Positions 7,641-17,005 of a DNA stretch of 64,000 bases are shown in pieces. Source of the stretch: Crocinitomicaceae bacterium (GTDB lineage Bacteria; Bacteroidota; Bacteroidia; Flavobacteriales_D; Crocinitomicaceae); NCBI GenBank assembly GCA_024643725.1, contig JAHEMJ010000007.1:39572-103571 (forward strand). Direction: 5' to 3'. Position numbers and translations under genes: made by a program. Position 1 is the stretch's first letter, and every line of letters starts with the position of its first letter. The notes under the pieces are model-generated. The model was not told the DNA's origin. It searched no databases and saw only the letters and a list, made by a program, of their open reading frames with translations.

Positions 7641-10208
7641 TTAATCGAATACCACTTTCATTTCTACGCGACGGTTTTTCTGACGACCTTCCGGTGTGTC
7701 ATTCGTAGCAATTGGTTTCGTTTCTCCAAAGTATTGTACAACGAATCGACTTGCATCAATTCCCTGAGAAACAAGATATGCTTTCACTGCTTCTGCTCGT
7801 TTTTTAGAAAGTAACATGTTGGCTGTGTCGTCACCTTGATTATCGGTATGACCACTAATCTCTAGTTTCCATGTTGGTTTTTTCTTCAACACTTCAGCTA
7901 ATTCACCTAAGGAAACTTTTGATCCTTCAAGAATGATGTCTTTTCCGACTTCAAACTCTAAGTTGTCAAATGCCGTTTTCAAAACTTCAATCACCGCTTG
8001 TTCAATCACTGGACAACCTTTATTTGATTTCGGTCCAGGAGTATTCGGACAATCATCGTCTTTGTCTAATAATCCATCTTTATCACTGTCTTTGTAAGGG
8101 CACCCTTTATTTGCTTTAGGGCCAGCTAAAGTAGGACAGTCATCATCCTTGTCTAGGATGCCATCATTGTCACCATCTTTATACGGACAACCACGGTTTT
8201 CCACTGGACCAGCGACATCTGGACATTCATCAATAAAGTCATACACGCCATCTGCGTCTTTGTCTGGACAACCTTTGTTTTCTTTTGGACCAGCGTTGTC
8301 TGGACATGCATCTTCTGCGTCTTGTACGCCATCACCATCTTTATCCGGACATCCTTTCAAAGCAGGTAAACCAGCGACTGTAGGACAAGCATCTTCAGAG
8401 TCGATGATTTTGTCACCATCCGTATCTGGACAACCTTTGAATTCTTTTAATCCAGCTACATCCGGACATGCATCATTTTTATCGATGATTTTATCGCCAT
8501 CTTTGTCCGGACAACCTTTAAATTCTGCCGTTCCTGTTACGTCAACACATTCGTCATCTGAATCAGGAATTCCATCTTTATCTGTATCTGGACAACCTTT
8601 GAATTCCCAAGTGCCAGGGACTTTTTTACATTCATCTTTCTTATCGGAAACTTTGTCTTTATCCTTGTCCTTCACACGGTGGTATAGGATTGGAAGTCTA
8701 GCTCCGAAGTAAAATTCAATTCCGCTCACATTCTTTTTAGCCATGAGGGTTTTCATGTCCGTAATACCAACAATAAGTGGACCGAGGCGCGTAGCTACCC
8801 CATATTTCATTCCACTGTATTGATTGTACGAAATCGGCATATACACACCAAAATATGGACTGTCAAAACTTGGAGTCAAGGAAAATTGATTTGCCGTTTT
8901 CACTTTGGTATCTTTTCCTTGAGAAATCATGTTTACCATCGAAGTAGCATTCACATAGAATCCTTTCCAAATGCGGTAGTCAATTTGAACACTTACAGCC
9001 GTAGGTGTGCGCATTTTAAATGTTTGGGAGGTACCTTGAAGGGCTACCCATTCTTGGTTTCCAGCGGCAGTCGACTGATTAATTAAAGTGTCAATCACCC
9101 CATCAAATCCTTCTAAATTAGTTGCCGTTTCAAAGCGGTGTAAATTGAAGTAATTCGAAGTATTCACAGCAAAATTACGGCTTAATCCACCCTTCGTGAA
9201 TTTCATGCTTCCCATGTCCACAAGTGAAAGTCCAGCGCGCAATTTATATTTGTTTTCGTTGCGACGCCATAAATTGGTTTCACCATCCATGTCGTATTTG
9301 TATTTTTCATAGTTTGGACGCCATTCGTAAACAGCACCGATGTCCATTCCAAAGCCTAATTTCGATGCAGGATTTAAGATGTCTGAAATAGTTGGATTTT
9401 GTCCATTCATTCCATTGTTGATGATGCCATTTGCGTTGTTGGAGTAACCGTAATCAAAGGTTCCAGAAAGGTATTGGGAAGTATCCTCGTTTTTCAAATT
9501 ATAAGAGAAGTCATCTGTATAGACATAAGCTGCAGCGTGTCCAAGCAATAACTTTGGTGCAATTCCAATTTTCAAGAAATGTTCCTTGTTATCTACCACC
9601 ACTTGAGAATAGTTAAATCCAACTTCGGACCAAGTCATATAGTTGACATTGAACAATTGCTCATTGAATTTCGCATTCCATAAACTTGGGTGGATCAATC
9701 CATCTTCCGCAAGAACGGCCAATTTTGGATCCATGTTGTCAACATTGATGATGGTTCTATTACGAACATTGAATCCTATTGCTGTTTTTTCATTGATGTG
9801 GAACATCGTATTGAGTAGATCCACTTGAAAATTAATATTTGCGCCCAACGTTTTTGTGGACGTTTCATCGTAGTTATGCACAACGAAACGATCGATAAAA
9901 CTAGAATCTGGCTTTGACCAAGAATTTAAAATGTTTTGATCTGCAAAAGATTTATACCACCAGTATCCTTGTCCACCTTGCGCAGTACGCATGGCAGAGG
10001 CATCGAAATACCCGAAATTTTGGTAGACATTCATGTTCGTTCCGAATAGGAGCATGTCAAACTTGTAGCGTCCATCCACGAAGTTGGCTGGATTCACTTG
10101 GTTTCCGATAACACCAGCGTAATTACTACTTCCTAATCCAAGGTAGCTTTGCGCATGAAGCGTTACAGATGAAATGAAAATTGAAAGACAGATGAGTGCT
10201 TTTTTCAT
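7641..10208 (-). CDS. DUF5723 / TSP3-repeat OmpA-family outer-membrane protein
   Basis: Envelope protein of 855 residues: a signal peptide (ends LHAQ), a long N-terminal beta-barrel-like region (about 20-510) of the DUF5723 type, a stalk of eight thrombospondin-type-3 repeats of 27-29 residues rich in DxDxDG and closed by GCP, and a C-terminal OmpA domain (about 745-855; SGHTDNQG, GRQKNRRVEM) that should bind peptidoglycan. The stalk should bind calcium. The domain order places a barrel in the outer membrane and the OmpA domain at the cell wall, with the stalk spanning the periplasm. It is co-transcribed with the membrane-anchored protein whose stop lies three bases upstream. A terminator follows. 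Confidence 0.9.
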   Translation of the reverse strand: MKKALICLSIFISSVTLHAQSYLGLGSSNYAGVIGNQVNPANFVDGRYKFDMLLFGTNMNVYQNFGYFDASAMRTAQGGQGYWWYKSFADQNILNSWSKPDSSFIDRFVVHNYDETSTKTLGANINFQVDLLNTMFHINEKTAIGFNVRNRTIINVDNMDPKLAVLAEDGLIHPSLWNAKFNEQLFNVNYMTWSEVGFNYSQVVVDNKEHFLKIGIAPKLLLGHAAAYVYTDDFSYNLKNEDTSQYLSGTFDYGYSNNANGIINNGMNGQNPTISDILNPASKLGFGMDIGAVYEWRPNYEKYKYDMDGETNLWRRNENKYKLRAGLSLVDMGSMKFTKGGLSRNFAVNTSNYFNLHRFETATNLEGFDGVIDTLINQSTAAGNQEWVALQGTSQTFKMRTPTAVSVQIDYRIWKGFYVNATSMVNMISQGKDTKVKTANQFSLTPSFDSPYFGVYMPISYNQYSGMKYGVATRLGPLIVGITDMKTLMAKKNVSGIEFYFGARLPILYHRVKDKDKDKVSDKKDECKKVPGTWEFKGCPDTDKDGIPDSDDECVDVTGTAEFKGCPDKDGDKIIDKNDACPDVAGLKEFKGCPDTDGDKIIDSEDACPTVAGLPALKGCPDKDGDGVQDAEDACPDNAGPKENKGCPDKDADGVYDFIDECPDVAGPVENRGCPYKDGDNDGILDKDDDCPTLAGPKANKGCPYKDSDKDGLLDKDDDCPNTPGPKSNKGCPVIEQAVIEVLKTAFDNLEFEVGKDIILEGSKVSLGELAEVLKKKPTWKLEISGHTDNQGDDTANMLLSKKRAEAVKAYLVSQGIDASRFVVQYFGETKPIATNDTPEGRQKNRRVEMKVVFD
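8010..8675 (-). repeat. Eight thrombospondin type 3 repeats (coding)
   Basis: Tandem 81-87-base units within the OmpA-family gene, each coding for an Asp-rich loop followed by an ending of the form FKGCP, NKGCP or NRGCP. The opposite strand is open over part of this stretch only because of the repeat composition. Confidence 0.9.
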
Positions 10209-10211
10209 AGT

Positions 10212-12365
10212 TTATTGTTTGGTATATTGGATGAGGTAGGAACCTAAAAACGTTGTAATGGAATAGGCACTGCTGCCAAATGGACTCACTTGTACTTGTC
10301 CTTCACCATGTCGCTCGTTTTGGTCGCTAGCGCGTCCGAGTTGATCAAATATATACAATTCATTTTCAACGGCATCTAATATACATAAAAGCGCAGAGCC
10401 GTTTTGTGCATACGAGATGCTCATGGAGGTAATTTCTTGTGCTTGTAACGATTTTTCCCAAAGGATTTTCCCGTTACTTTGGTAGGCGTAGAGTTCTTTT
10501 CCTCTACTTAAAACGTAAATCAATTCTTGATTGTTTAGGTAAGTCCCGAGCAATTGAACGTTGTTTTTTGTTTGAAATTGTGTTGACTTGCCATTTTTTA
10601 TTAGATGAAGTGCTCCATTTTGAATCGAAACAGCCATGATTTCTTTCCCTGTATTTACGAGGTGATACGTGCTGTCAACAGTATATTTTCCAATGGTTTT
10701 GCGTTTTTCAAGATCAATGGTGTAGAACGTGGATTCCGTTAAAACACCTAAGGTTGGTTTTTTTGATTTACTGCATACCTCCATTTGTTTTACGGCACCC
10801 ACCACTTGAAATGGCTTCACAACTGCACCCTTTTCACTCACCAACTGAATGCTGTTGGACGCATTCGCCACGGCAAATTCAAGTTTACTTTTAGTAAAAT
10901 AGGCGGCTGGTTTCACGTTGGCAAGGTTTGACATACGGAAAACAAGACGACCCGTTCGATCAAATAGTTGGACTTCATTCTTCATTTGAACTGCGGCAAA
11001 GGATTGACCGACGTCTATCAAATGCAAGGCGCTCACTTCTTGGGCACACTGTTTCTCCCATTTTTTTAGTCCATTGATATAACCAACCAACTTCCCTTTG
11101 TCTGTATATGCGATGACATTTCCGCGTTCAGGAAGAGCGACAAAAAGCAGAACACGATCGCCTGGATTCATGACAAAGTAGTCTTTGATTTTTTGATTTT
11201 CTTTTTGTTCTACAACATCGATAAATCGACAACTTGTTTCCACGAGTTTCTTGCCATAGACGCTGACGCTATTTTGTTTTGAGCGTGAGACCGATCGAAA
11301 GGCCACTTTTTTAGGTAGGTTTCCAAAAATGAGATTCACTCGCTTTTCGTCCTGCGATAGGGTATTCGCTAATTCAGCTTCAGCGATGACAAAGTCTACC
11401 AGTTCTTTCGAAGCTGACACAACCGCAAAACCATTAGATTGTGCAACATACAGCTCGGTTTTCTCGGAAGTTAAAAATCCGGAAAACTGCAATTGTTTGT
11501 ATTGTGCACTGTTCTCATTTGCCTCTTCTAAGTTCAATTTTTCATTTAAAATCTCAATTGGACTATATTCCTCTTGGTAATCAAATATGGCCGCTTTTAC
11601 AGAATCTTTCGTGATGAAAACAATTCCGTTTGAGATCATTTTTTTTGAAAATGGGGAACGAGCAAAGATAGGGTCAACATGCGCTAAGTATCCTTGTTCG
11701 TAAAAGGTATACGTATCAATGTTGGAAGGAACGAATGGCGCGAAAATGCGTTGGTCATCAATTTCTTTGATGGTATTTTTGCCAATGTAGCTTTTCGCGT
11801 AGGTGTAAATCTTACCATGTTTCACGTAACTATCGCTCACGACATAATCCAGTTTGGATTTCGCTAATTTAATTTTTGAAAAACTTGCTTTTACATCGCA
11901 TGAAAATGCAAATCCTTTAGCTTGATTCAGCTCTCCTTCATAAATCAATAATTGGTTTCCTTTATAGATACCATGTAATTTCCCGTATTGAAAGTCGTTT
12001 AGCTTGCCAAGTTCCAAAGGAAATAATCCTTGTTGAAACAAGTTTTTAATGTCTTGTTTGTCCCAACTTGTTCGTTTTTCAATTAAAAATAACACCCGTT
12101 TTGCACTGAAAAAAAGAGAGGTTGCGTCCTGTATTCTTGGTACAACGGAAGAATAGATGGATTGATTCAATTGTATCGTTTGAATATGTTGGTCATTCCA
12201 ATTGATCTCTTCAGGATGGTGAATTGCCCAAACAATCCCATCTGATTCGTCGAAATATGAGCGGAAATCCGCCGAATTTTCTTTGTGCAACAGTCCATAG
12301 GAAACAAAGCCAATCCAACAAAGTGCCAAGACACCAAAGAAAGCAAGAATGAAACGATTGATCAT
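10212..12365 (-). CDS. Membrane-anchored protein with PQQ-like propeller repeats
   Basis: Protein of 717 residues that I do not recognise as a named family. The N terminus has a single hydrophobic anchor (about 5-25) without a clear cleavage site, so the rest should face the periplasm. The C-terminal half (about 420-717) repeats short strand pairs such as VQLFDRTGRLVFRM, ELYAYQSNGKILWEKSL and ELYIFDQLGR, typical of PQQ-like beta-propeller blades. The gene ends three bases before the OmpA-family gene, so the two are almost certainly one operon and may act together, the propeller side being tied to the inner membrane and OmpA to the wall and outer membrane. Upstream are a TATTTTTG -7 box and an 18-bp perfect palindrome. 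Confidence 0.7.
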   Translation of the reverse strand: MINRFILAFFGVLALCWIGFVSYGLLHKENSADFRSYFDESDGIVWAIHHPEEINWNDQHIQTIQLNQSIYSSVVPRIQDATSLFFSAKRVLFLIEKRTSWDKQDIKNLFQQGLFPLELGKLNDFQYGKLHGIYKGNQLLIYEGELNQAKGFAFSCDVKASFSKIKLAKSKLDYVVSDSYVKHGKIYTYAKSYIGKNTIKEIDDQRIFAPFVPSNIDTYTFYEQGYLAHVDPIFARSPFSKKMISNGIVFITKDSVKAAIFDYQEEYSPIEILNEKLNLEEANENSAQYKQLQFSGFLTSEKTELYVAQSNGFAVVSASKELVDFVIAEAELANTLSQDEKRVNLIFGNLPKKVAFRSVSRSKQNSVSVYGKKLVETSCRFIDVVEQKENQKIKDYFVMNPGDRVLLFVALPERGNVIAYTDKGKLVGYINGLKKWEKQCAQEVSALHLIDVGQSFAAVQMKNEVQLFDRTGRLVFRMSNLANVKPAAYFTKSKLEFAVANASNSIQLVSEKGAVVKPFQVVGAVKQMEVCSKSKKPTLGVLTESTFYTIDLEKRKTIGKYTVDSTYHLVNTGKEIMAVSIQNGALHLIKNGKSTQFQTKNNVQLLGTYLNNQELIYVLSRGKELYAYQSNGKILWEKSLQAQEITSMSISYAQNGSALLCILDAVENELYIFDQLGRASDQNERHGEGQVQVSPFGSSAYSITTFLGSYLIQYTKQ

Positions 12366-12379
12366 TATACGTTTTTTAT

Positions 12380-12387
12380 CAAAAATA
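12380..12387 (-). promoter_or_regulatory. -7 promoter box of the propeller/OmpA operon
   Basis: TATTTTTG on the minus strand matches TAnnTTTG exactly and lies 14 bases before the start codon. No -33 TTG box is visible at normal spacing; that position is taken by the palindrome at 12393-12410. Confidence 0.45.
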
Positions 12388-12392
12388 GGTGG

Positions 12393-12410
12393 AATTCCAG
12401 CGCTGGAATT
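12393..12410. promoter_or_regulatory. 18-bp perfect palindrome, operator candidate
   Basis: AATTCCAGC and GCTGGAATT form an uninterrupted palindrome six bases upstream of the -7 box of the propeller/OmpA operon. It also lies 33 bases after the rnhB stop, so a role as an rnhB terminator is possible, though the T run begins only several bases after the stem. Confidence 0.45.
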
Positions 12411-12443
12411 GGCGCGATCTGATTTAAATTAACAAGTCAATGT

Positions 12444-13055
12444 TTAATCGAACAATTCCAATTGACTTTTATCCGCTAGTAATTGAAAAGTCATGCGGTG
12501 ATGTGGACTTGCACCATGTTTTGCAATGGCATTTCGATGTTCAATGGTCGGGTATCCTTTGTTTTTATCCCAACGGTACATGGGAAAGTCCTTGTGTAGT
12601 TTCTCCATGATGTCATCACGTTCCGTTTTCGCAAGAATGGATGCCGCAGCGATGGACTGATATTTTCCATCTCCTTTGATGATGCAAGTATGGGGAATGG
12701 TAGGGTAGGGTTTAAATCGATTTCCATCAATCAAAAGGAAATCTGGCTTACTCGTTAGCTGATCAACGGCACGATGCATGGCCAAGAAACTCGCATTTAA
12801 AATATTGATTTCATCGATTTCAAGATGGGTTACAACGCCAATCGCATAAGCAAGTGCATGCTCCATGATTTGCTCTCTGAGTAAAAGCCGATTTCGCTCA
12901 TTGATTTGTTTTGAATCGTTGAGTCCTAAGATAGGCTTTTCGGGATTAAGAATCACAGCTGCAGCCACGACAGGACCACTGAGGCAGCCACGTCCAGCTT
13001 CATCGCAGCCTGCTTCCAATCGGCCTATTTCATGAAAAGCTAATAAATTTGCCAT
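12444..13055 (-). CDS. rnhB: Ribonuclease HII
   Basis: Cytoplasmic endonuclease that nicks RNA-DNA hybrids and removes ribonucleotides from DNA. The 203 residues cover the whole family. The DEAGRG motif (Asp18, Glu19) and the later acidic residues Asp110 (LLIDGNRF) and Asp147/148 form the metal site, and the [16 protein letters not shown] segment is characteristic. I start at the ATG at 13055; the frame also permits TTG at 13064, which is less likely. It is divergent from the next gene on the plus strand across about 58 bases. No operon partner is obvious; the downstream gene has its own promoter box. Confidence 0.97.
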   Translation of the reverse strand: MANLLAFHEIGRLEAGCDEAGRGCLSGPVVAAAVILNPEKPILGLNDSKQINERNRLLLREQIMEHALAYAIGVVTHLEIDEINILNASFLAMHRAVDQLTSKPDFLLIDGNRFKPYPTIPHTCIIKGDGKYQSIAAASILAKTERDDIMEKLHKDFPMYRWDKNKGYPTIEHRNAIAKHGASPHHRMTFQLLADKSQLELFD

Positions 13056-13113
13056 CGACTTCAAAATTGCAAAATAATTTGTAGATTAGCACATACGTTT
13101 AAACCACCTCGCT

Positions 13114-13485
13114 ATGAAACATGTACTTTTTGGAATCTTTTTCTTGTTTACGGGATCATACTCTTTTTCTCAAGTAGCAAACACTGCAAGTTGTTCATCG
13201 ATTAAAAACTTGAAAGAAGGTGTGTCTTCTGGGCATATCGAAGTTACTTTGCCGAGTCAGTTAACTCCAGAGGAAGTGGCGAGTTTTGCAAAATATTACG
13301 AGCCATTTTTCTATGTGGATTTCAATGCTAAAAATCATGTAGCGACTTTTCAAATGGTATCAAACACAGCAGATGCGCGTCGTGTGATTATTCGTTTTTT
13401 AGCTGCGAATCAAATTCAAACAGTGACAATTGAAGGTAAATCCTACCAATTACAAGACTTCTATCAAAACTTCCTTGAAAAATGA
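13114..13485 (+). CDS. Small exported protein of unknown function
   Basis: Protein of 123 residues with a signal peptide (about 1-20, ending SYSFSQ). The mature part is a compact mixed alpha/beta sequence of about 100 residues with one Cys near its start and no motif I recognise. Its stop overlaps the start of the DUF4920 lipoprotein gene in ATGA, so the two are translated together and probably work in the same compartment. Confidence 0.75.
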   Translation: MKHVLFGIFFLFTGSYSFSQVANTASCSSIKNLKEGVSSGHIEVTLPSQLTPEEVASFAKYYEPFFYVDFNAKNHVATFQMVSNTADARRVIIRFLAANQIQTVTIEGKSYQLQDFYQNFLEK

Positions 13486-13970
13486 GAATTTTCTTTAGTA
13501 CAATCATTACCATCGGTCTAACACTACAAAGTTGTTCGTCTTCCAACGAAGCCTTTAAGCATTATGGCCCTGAAGCCGTAGATCAATCTAAGGCAATTTC
13601 CATGGAGGAAATGGTGAAACAATTCAACCAAAATCCACAAGCGGATACGTTTACCTTTTACGCGCCGATTGTGAATGTGTGTCAGGCCGCAGGATGTTGG
13701 GTGAATGTACAAAAAGCGGATGGGGATTTAATGCGCATTCGTTTCAAAGATCATTTCGGCATTCCACCAAAATCACCAACAGGAAATGTCGCATATTTTC
13801 ACGGAGTCGCTTATTATGATACGATTTCTGTTGCTTTACAAAAGCATTTCTTAGAGGATGGTCATGCGCCACAATCTGAAATAGATAAAATCACCGCGCC
13901 GAAAATCGAGCTGAATTTCATGGCGGATGGTGTGTTGATTAATCCTTCTTCTTCCGAAAAGAAAAAATAA
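13482..13970 (+). CDS. DUF4920 lipoprotein
   Basis: Small lipoprotein of 162 residues. A short hydrophobic leader ends in LQSCSSS, a lipobox-like site with the lipidated Cys at about 17. The body carries the DUF4920 signature NVCQAAGCWVNV, whose Cys pair could bind metal or form a disulfide, followed by MRIRFKDH and FHGVAYYD. Function of the family is unknown to me. It is coupled by ATGA to the exported protein before it. Its 3' end overlaps, on the opposite strand, the end of the small membrane protein gene by 32 bases. Confidence 0.88.
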   Translation: MRIFFSTIITIGLTLQSCSSSNEAFKHYGPEAVDQSKAISMEEMVKQFNQNPQADTFTFYAPIVNVCQAAGCWVNVQKADGDLMRIRFKDHFGIPPKSPTGNVAYFHGVAYYDTISVALQKHFLEDGHAPQSEIDKITAPKIELNFMADGVLINPSSSEKKK

Positions 13971-14106
13971 GCAAAACAATCGTTAAGCTGAATACCAGTG
14001 CTTTCGCCCACCAAGGCGTGGAAAGAAAAAGCACGGCCATATTTGCTGGAATTAGCAGTATAGCAAGCAAGTGAAATCTGCCCTGAAATTGTTTATCTGA
14101 AATCAT
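13939..14106 (-). CDS. Small two-helix membrane protein
   Basis: Frame of 55 residues starting at the ATG at 14106 (MISDKQF), with two hydrophobic stretches (about 11-25 and 30-47) and a basic end FRKKKD. The start overlaps the end of the 5-formyl-THF cyclo-ligase gene by 14 bases, an arrangement typical of coupled genes, and the stop lies inside the convergent DUF4920 gene. Without it the stretch would be non-coding. No family is recognised. It could be a chance frame, but the membrane-like composition and the coupling favour a real gene. Confidence 0.5.
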   Translation of the reverse strand: MISDKQFQGRFHLLAILLIPANMAVLFLSTPWWAKALVFSLTIVLLIFSFRKKKD

Positions 14107-14659
14107 AGCGTCCATTTGGTGTAAAACACAGATGCATAGGAACATCGTCTCCATGTAAGTCTGTAATCTCGATAAACTCGTCGAAAAGGCTTAATCCAAT
14201 GAATAGGCAGTTCGGTTTGCATTGGGCTAATAAACGATCGTAAAAGCCTTTTCCGTATCCAACACGATGACCTTTTTCATCCACGGCTAACAATGGCACG
14301 AAAACATAGTCTAATTTGCTTTCAGGAACCAGTCTTCCAAATTTTGGCTCTGGAATTCCATAGGAAGAAAGTTCCAATTGTGACGATCCTTCATATAGGT
14401 ACAAGGATAAGCTATGGTCTGAGAAATTGGATTTGGAAAGAACGGGGAATCCACCTTTCAGGACGATGTCCTCAAGTAATCCATAGGTATTAATCTCGAA
14501 TTGTTGTTCGATGGGTAAAAACAAGCTAATGTACTTACCTTGAAAAGGCAGAGAATTCATCACAAGTGCTTGGACTTGTGATGAAATTCTTGCGATATCG
14601 TAGGGACTTAAATCCTTTCGTTTGGATTTATAAAGGGCTCTAATTTCTGACTTTAGCAT
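14093..14659 (-). CDS. 5-formyltetrahydrofolate cyclo-ligase
   Basis: Cytoplasmic enzyme that converts 5-formyl-THF to 5,10-methenyl-THF using ATP and so recovers folate trapped by side reactions. The 188 residues match the family length. The N terminus has the basic segment YKSKRKDLS, and the nucleotide/folate site shows FVPLLAVDEKGHRVGYGKGFYDR. The gene starts 26 bases after the PpiD-like gene stop on the same strand, so the two are probably co-transcribed. Confidence 0.95.
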   Translation of the reverse strand: MLKSEIRALYKSKRKDLSPYDIARISSQVQALVMNSLPFQGKYISLFLPIEQQFEINTYGLLEDIVLKGGFPVLSKSNFSDHSLSLYLYEGSSQLELSSYGIPEPKFGRLVPESKLDYVFVPLLAVDEKGHRVGYGKGFYDRLLAQCKPNCLFIGLSLFDEFIEITDLHGDDVPMHLCFTPNGRYDFR

Positions 14660-14685
14660 TTATGATTCACTAAAGTAGGGTGGGA

Positions 14686-16917
14686 TTACATGCGTAATCT
14701 TAGCTCATTTAATTTACGGTTGTCTACAACTGCAGCCGTTTTTCTCAACGCTCCGATTGCTTGACCTTGGAAAGATCCTTTCAGCGTTTTCGCCATCTCG
14801 TCACGTTCCACTTTGTAACCCGTGCTTGCAGGTGCTTTCGTTGTTTTCGTAATTTGAATCATGTAGACACCACTTTTCCCTTTTAAAGGCAATGTGTTTT
14901 TTCCAGTTTTCATGACGGATGAGAATAACATACCAATGATTTCCGGCTCATATCCAACATTAGCAATTTGCGGATTGGCAAAGGTGATTTCTGCTGTTTG
15001 AATCACCAAATTACATTTTTTCGCAACTGCTTTTACAGTGTTTCCTTTCGCCATTTGGTTCATGAAACGTTTTGCTTTTTTCTCTGTAATCAACTCTCTT
15101 TCCATGTCCAATTTTACATTCTCATATGTTGGCTCACCTTCTTCTTTGATGGAAGTCACCATACCAATAATGTATTTGTCTTTGTCTTTGATTGGATAAG
15201 TAGTTAATGAACCAACTTCCACACCGTCGCTGTAAGCTAATTCAAGAATTTTATCTGCAGCCATAGAAGTAGCGAATCCATATGCTTTCGGAGCTTTGTC
15301 CTCCAACAAAATGCTACGTGCAACATAATTCGCTTGACGAACGATGGTATCAAACAAACTTACTTTTTTCAAAATATCTGCTGTTTTACCAATCTTACGG
15401 TCTAATTTATAAAGGATGTTATTGATTTCACTTTCCTTGTTACTAATGGTTTCTTCTGATGCTTTGAATTGCTTAGAAATAGAAGCCAATACAGGGAATT
15501 TAGAAGCATCTCTTTCCATTACTTCAACGATGTGGAAACCAAATTCAGTTTTCACTACAGCAAATTTGTTTAAAGGCGCTGTTGCACAGAATGATCCAAA
15601 TTCCGGAACCATATCTCCTTCAAGGAAGTTATCAATAACACCACCGGTTTTTTTCGATTGAGTATCATCCGAGAATTTATCAGAAAGAGCTACGAAGTTA
15701 TCTTTATTGACAATTTTCAATAAACTATCTGCTGTTTTGCGTTTTGCTTCAATCACCTTAGCATCTTTCGAACCGCCAGTTGCTAACAAGATGTGTCTTG
15801 CTTTCAATCGTGAAGGGGTAAATCCAATCACTTTGGAAATCACCATGTTTTCTTTCATCGCATATGGCCCAACAACTTGTCCAATTTGCGCTAATTTGAA
15901 AATGGTATCGTAAGAAATCGGATACGTTTGATATTGATTTGATTTTGGATTTCCTTCAGGAACAGCCGTAGATCTTTTACTATTGAAATAGATTTTCACG
16001 TCGCTATTGCGCAATACATACAATGAATCGTTTGTGGATGTCATGAATCCAGCTTTCAGTTCATTCAGTGTTTTGTTCATTTTTGATGTGTCTGCTTTCG
16101 AAGGAGCAACCACTACATCAAAAACTTTCACTTCGCGAGAAGAAGAACGAATGGCATATTTTTTATCTCCTTTGTGTTCGTCATAATAAGCTTTCAATTC
16201 GCTTTCCGAAACTTTCACGTCAGCATCAGCGATGTCAGAATAAGGTCGGAAAACAAATGAAATGGATTTTGTTTCTTTATTTGCATAATAGTTATCCTCT
16301 GCCTCCAAATTAGTCACATAAGCAGCTTGATCTAACAATCCAAAATACTTCTCACGTTTTCTAGTGTCCGTATAATATTGTTTTGTTCCATTCCACTGTT
16401 GAACAGCTTGTGGCTCTTTGCTTGTTTTTAGTTTGTTTAGTGTCGTTTGCAGTTTTGTGCGCCCTTCCACCATAGACTGTGGTGTAACAGCACCAGTCAT
16501 TGAATCAACAAAAAACTGATTTAAATCCTGGATAATGTTAAATCCATCTGTTGCCAACAAATATGCATTGAATTCACGCTCTGAAACGGAGATTCCTAAT
16601 GCCTCGTACTCTTTGCTTAGAATCGTTGAATCAACCAAGTAGTTCCACCCATTGTCATTTGCCGTTTCCATATCTGAATCGGTAAATTCTTTATTTGCTT
16701 GCATCGCTTGATTGCGACCTTGCTCTTGGAATTTTGAACTTGCTACGTTGTATTCTTTTGGATCAACCTTCTCACCGTAAACGGTACCGATGCCATATTG
16801 ACCTTCATTGATACCCAATAAATGTTGATAATCTGATAAAATGAAGGTTGCCAATGCAAGTCCTACAATTCCAACAAGTAATCCTGATTTCGCACGAATT
16901 TTTCCAATAATTGCCAT
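14686..16917 (-). CDS. PpiD-like periplasmic folding factor
   Basis: Inner-membrane anchored peptidyl-prolyl isomerase/chaperone of 743 residues. A single N-terminal transmembrane helix (about 12-30) follows a short cytoplasmic start, then a SurA-N-like chaperone region, then one parvulin domain (about residues 345-450) with LKARHILLATGG, DKFSDDTQSKKTGG and FGFHIVEV, and a long C-terminal helical part. The order is that of PpiD, which helps newly exported proteins leave the Sec translocon, a plausible need in a cell with many secreted and barrel proteins. It has its own short upstream region, just after the terminator of the giant repeat gene. Confidence 0.93.
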   Translation of the reverse strand: MAIIGKIRAKSGLLVGIVGLALATFILSDYQHLLGINEGQYGIGTVYGEKVDPKEYNVASSKFQEQGRNQAMQANKEFTDSDMETANDNGWNYLVDSTILSKEYEALGISVSEREFNAYLLATDGFNIIQDLNQFFVDSMTGAVTPQSMVEGRTKLQTTLNKLKTSKEPQAVQQWNGTKQYYTDTRKREKYFGLLDQAAYVTNLEAEDNYYANKETKSISFVFRPYSDIADADVKVSESELKAYYDEHKGDKKYAIRSSSREVKVFDVVVAPSKADTSKMNKTLNELKAGFMTSTNDSLYVLRNSDVKIYFNSKRSTAVPEGNPKSNQYQTYPISYDTIFKLAQIGQVVGPYAMKENMVISKVIGFTPSRLKARHILLATGGSKDAKVIEAKRKTADSLLKIVNKDNFVALSDKFSDDTQSKKTGGVIDNFLEGDMVPEFGSFCATAPLNKFAVVKTEFGFHIVEVMERDASKFPVLASISKQFKASEETISNKESEINNILYKLDRKIGKTADILKKVSLFDTIVRQANYVARSILLEDKAPKAYGFATSMAADKILELAYSDGVEVGSLTTYPIKDKDKYIIGMVTSIKEEGEPTYENVKLDMERELITEKKAKRFMNQMAKGNTVKAVAKKCNLVIQTAEITFANPQIANVGYEPEIIGMLFSSVMKTGKNTLPLKGKSGVYMIQITKTTKAPASTGYKVERDEMAKTLKGSFQGQAIGALRKTAAVVDNRKLNELRLRM

Positions 16918-16980
16918 TTCACTAAATTTTGAGATTGCGAATATAGCAAGAACTCGGCAATTTTACTAATAAAAACCAAT

Positions 16981-17005
16981 AAAAAAGGAGGCTTATTTGC
17001 CTCCT
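16981..17005 (-). terminator. Terminator overlapping the end of the giant gene
   Basis: AGGAGGC and GCCTCCT form a 7-bp stem whose loop contains the stop codon (16993-16995); on the minus strand it is followed by a run of U. The last codons of the gene therefore double as terminator arm. Confidence 0.75.

Noticed and set aside
8149..8712. Long plus-strand open frame opposite the TSP3 repeats
   Set aside because: Its Ser/Pro-rich periodic sequence is simply the complement of the Asp-rich repeat codons in the OmpA-family gene.
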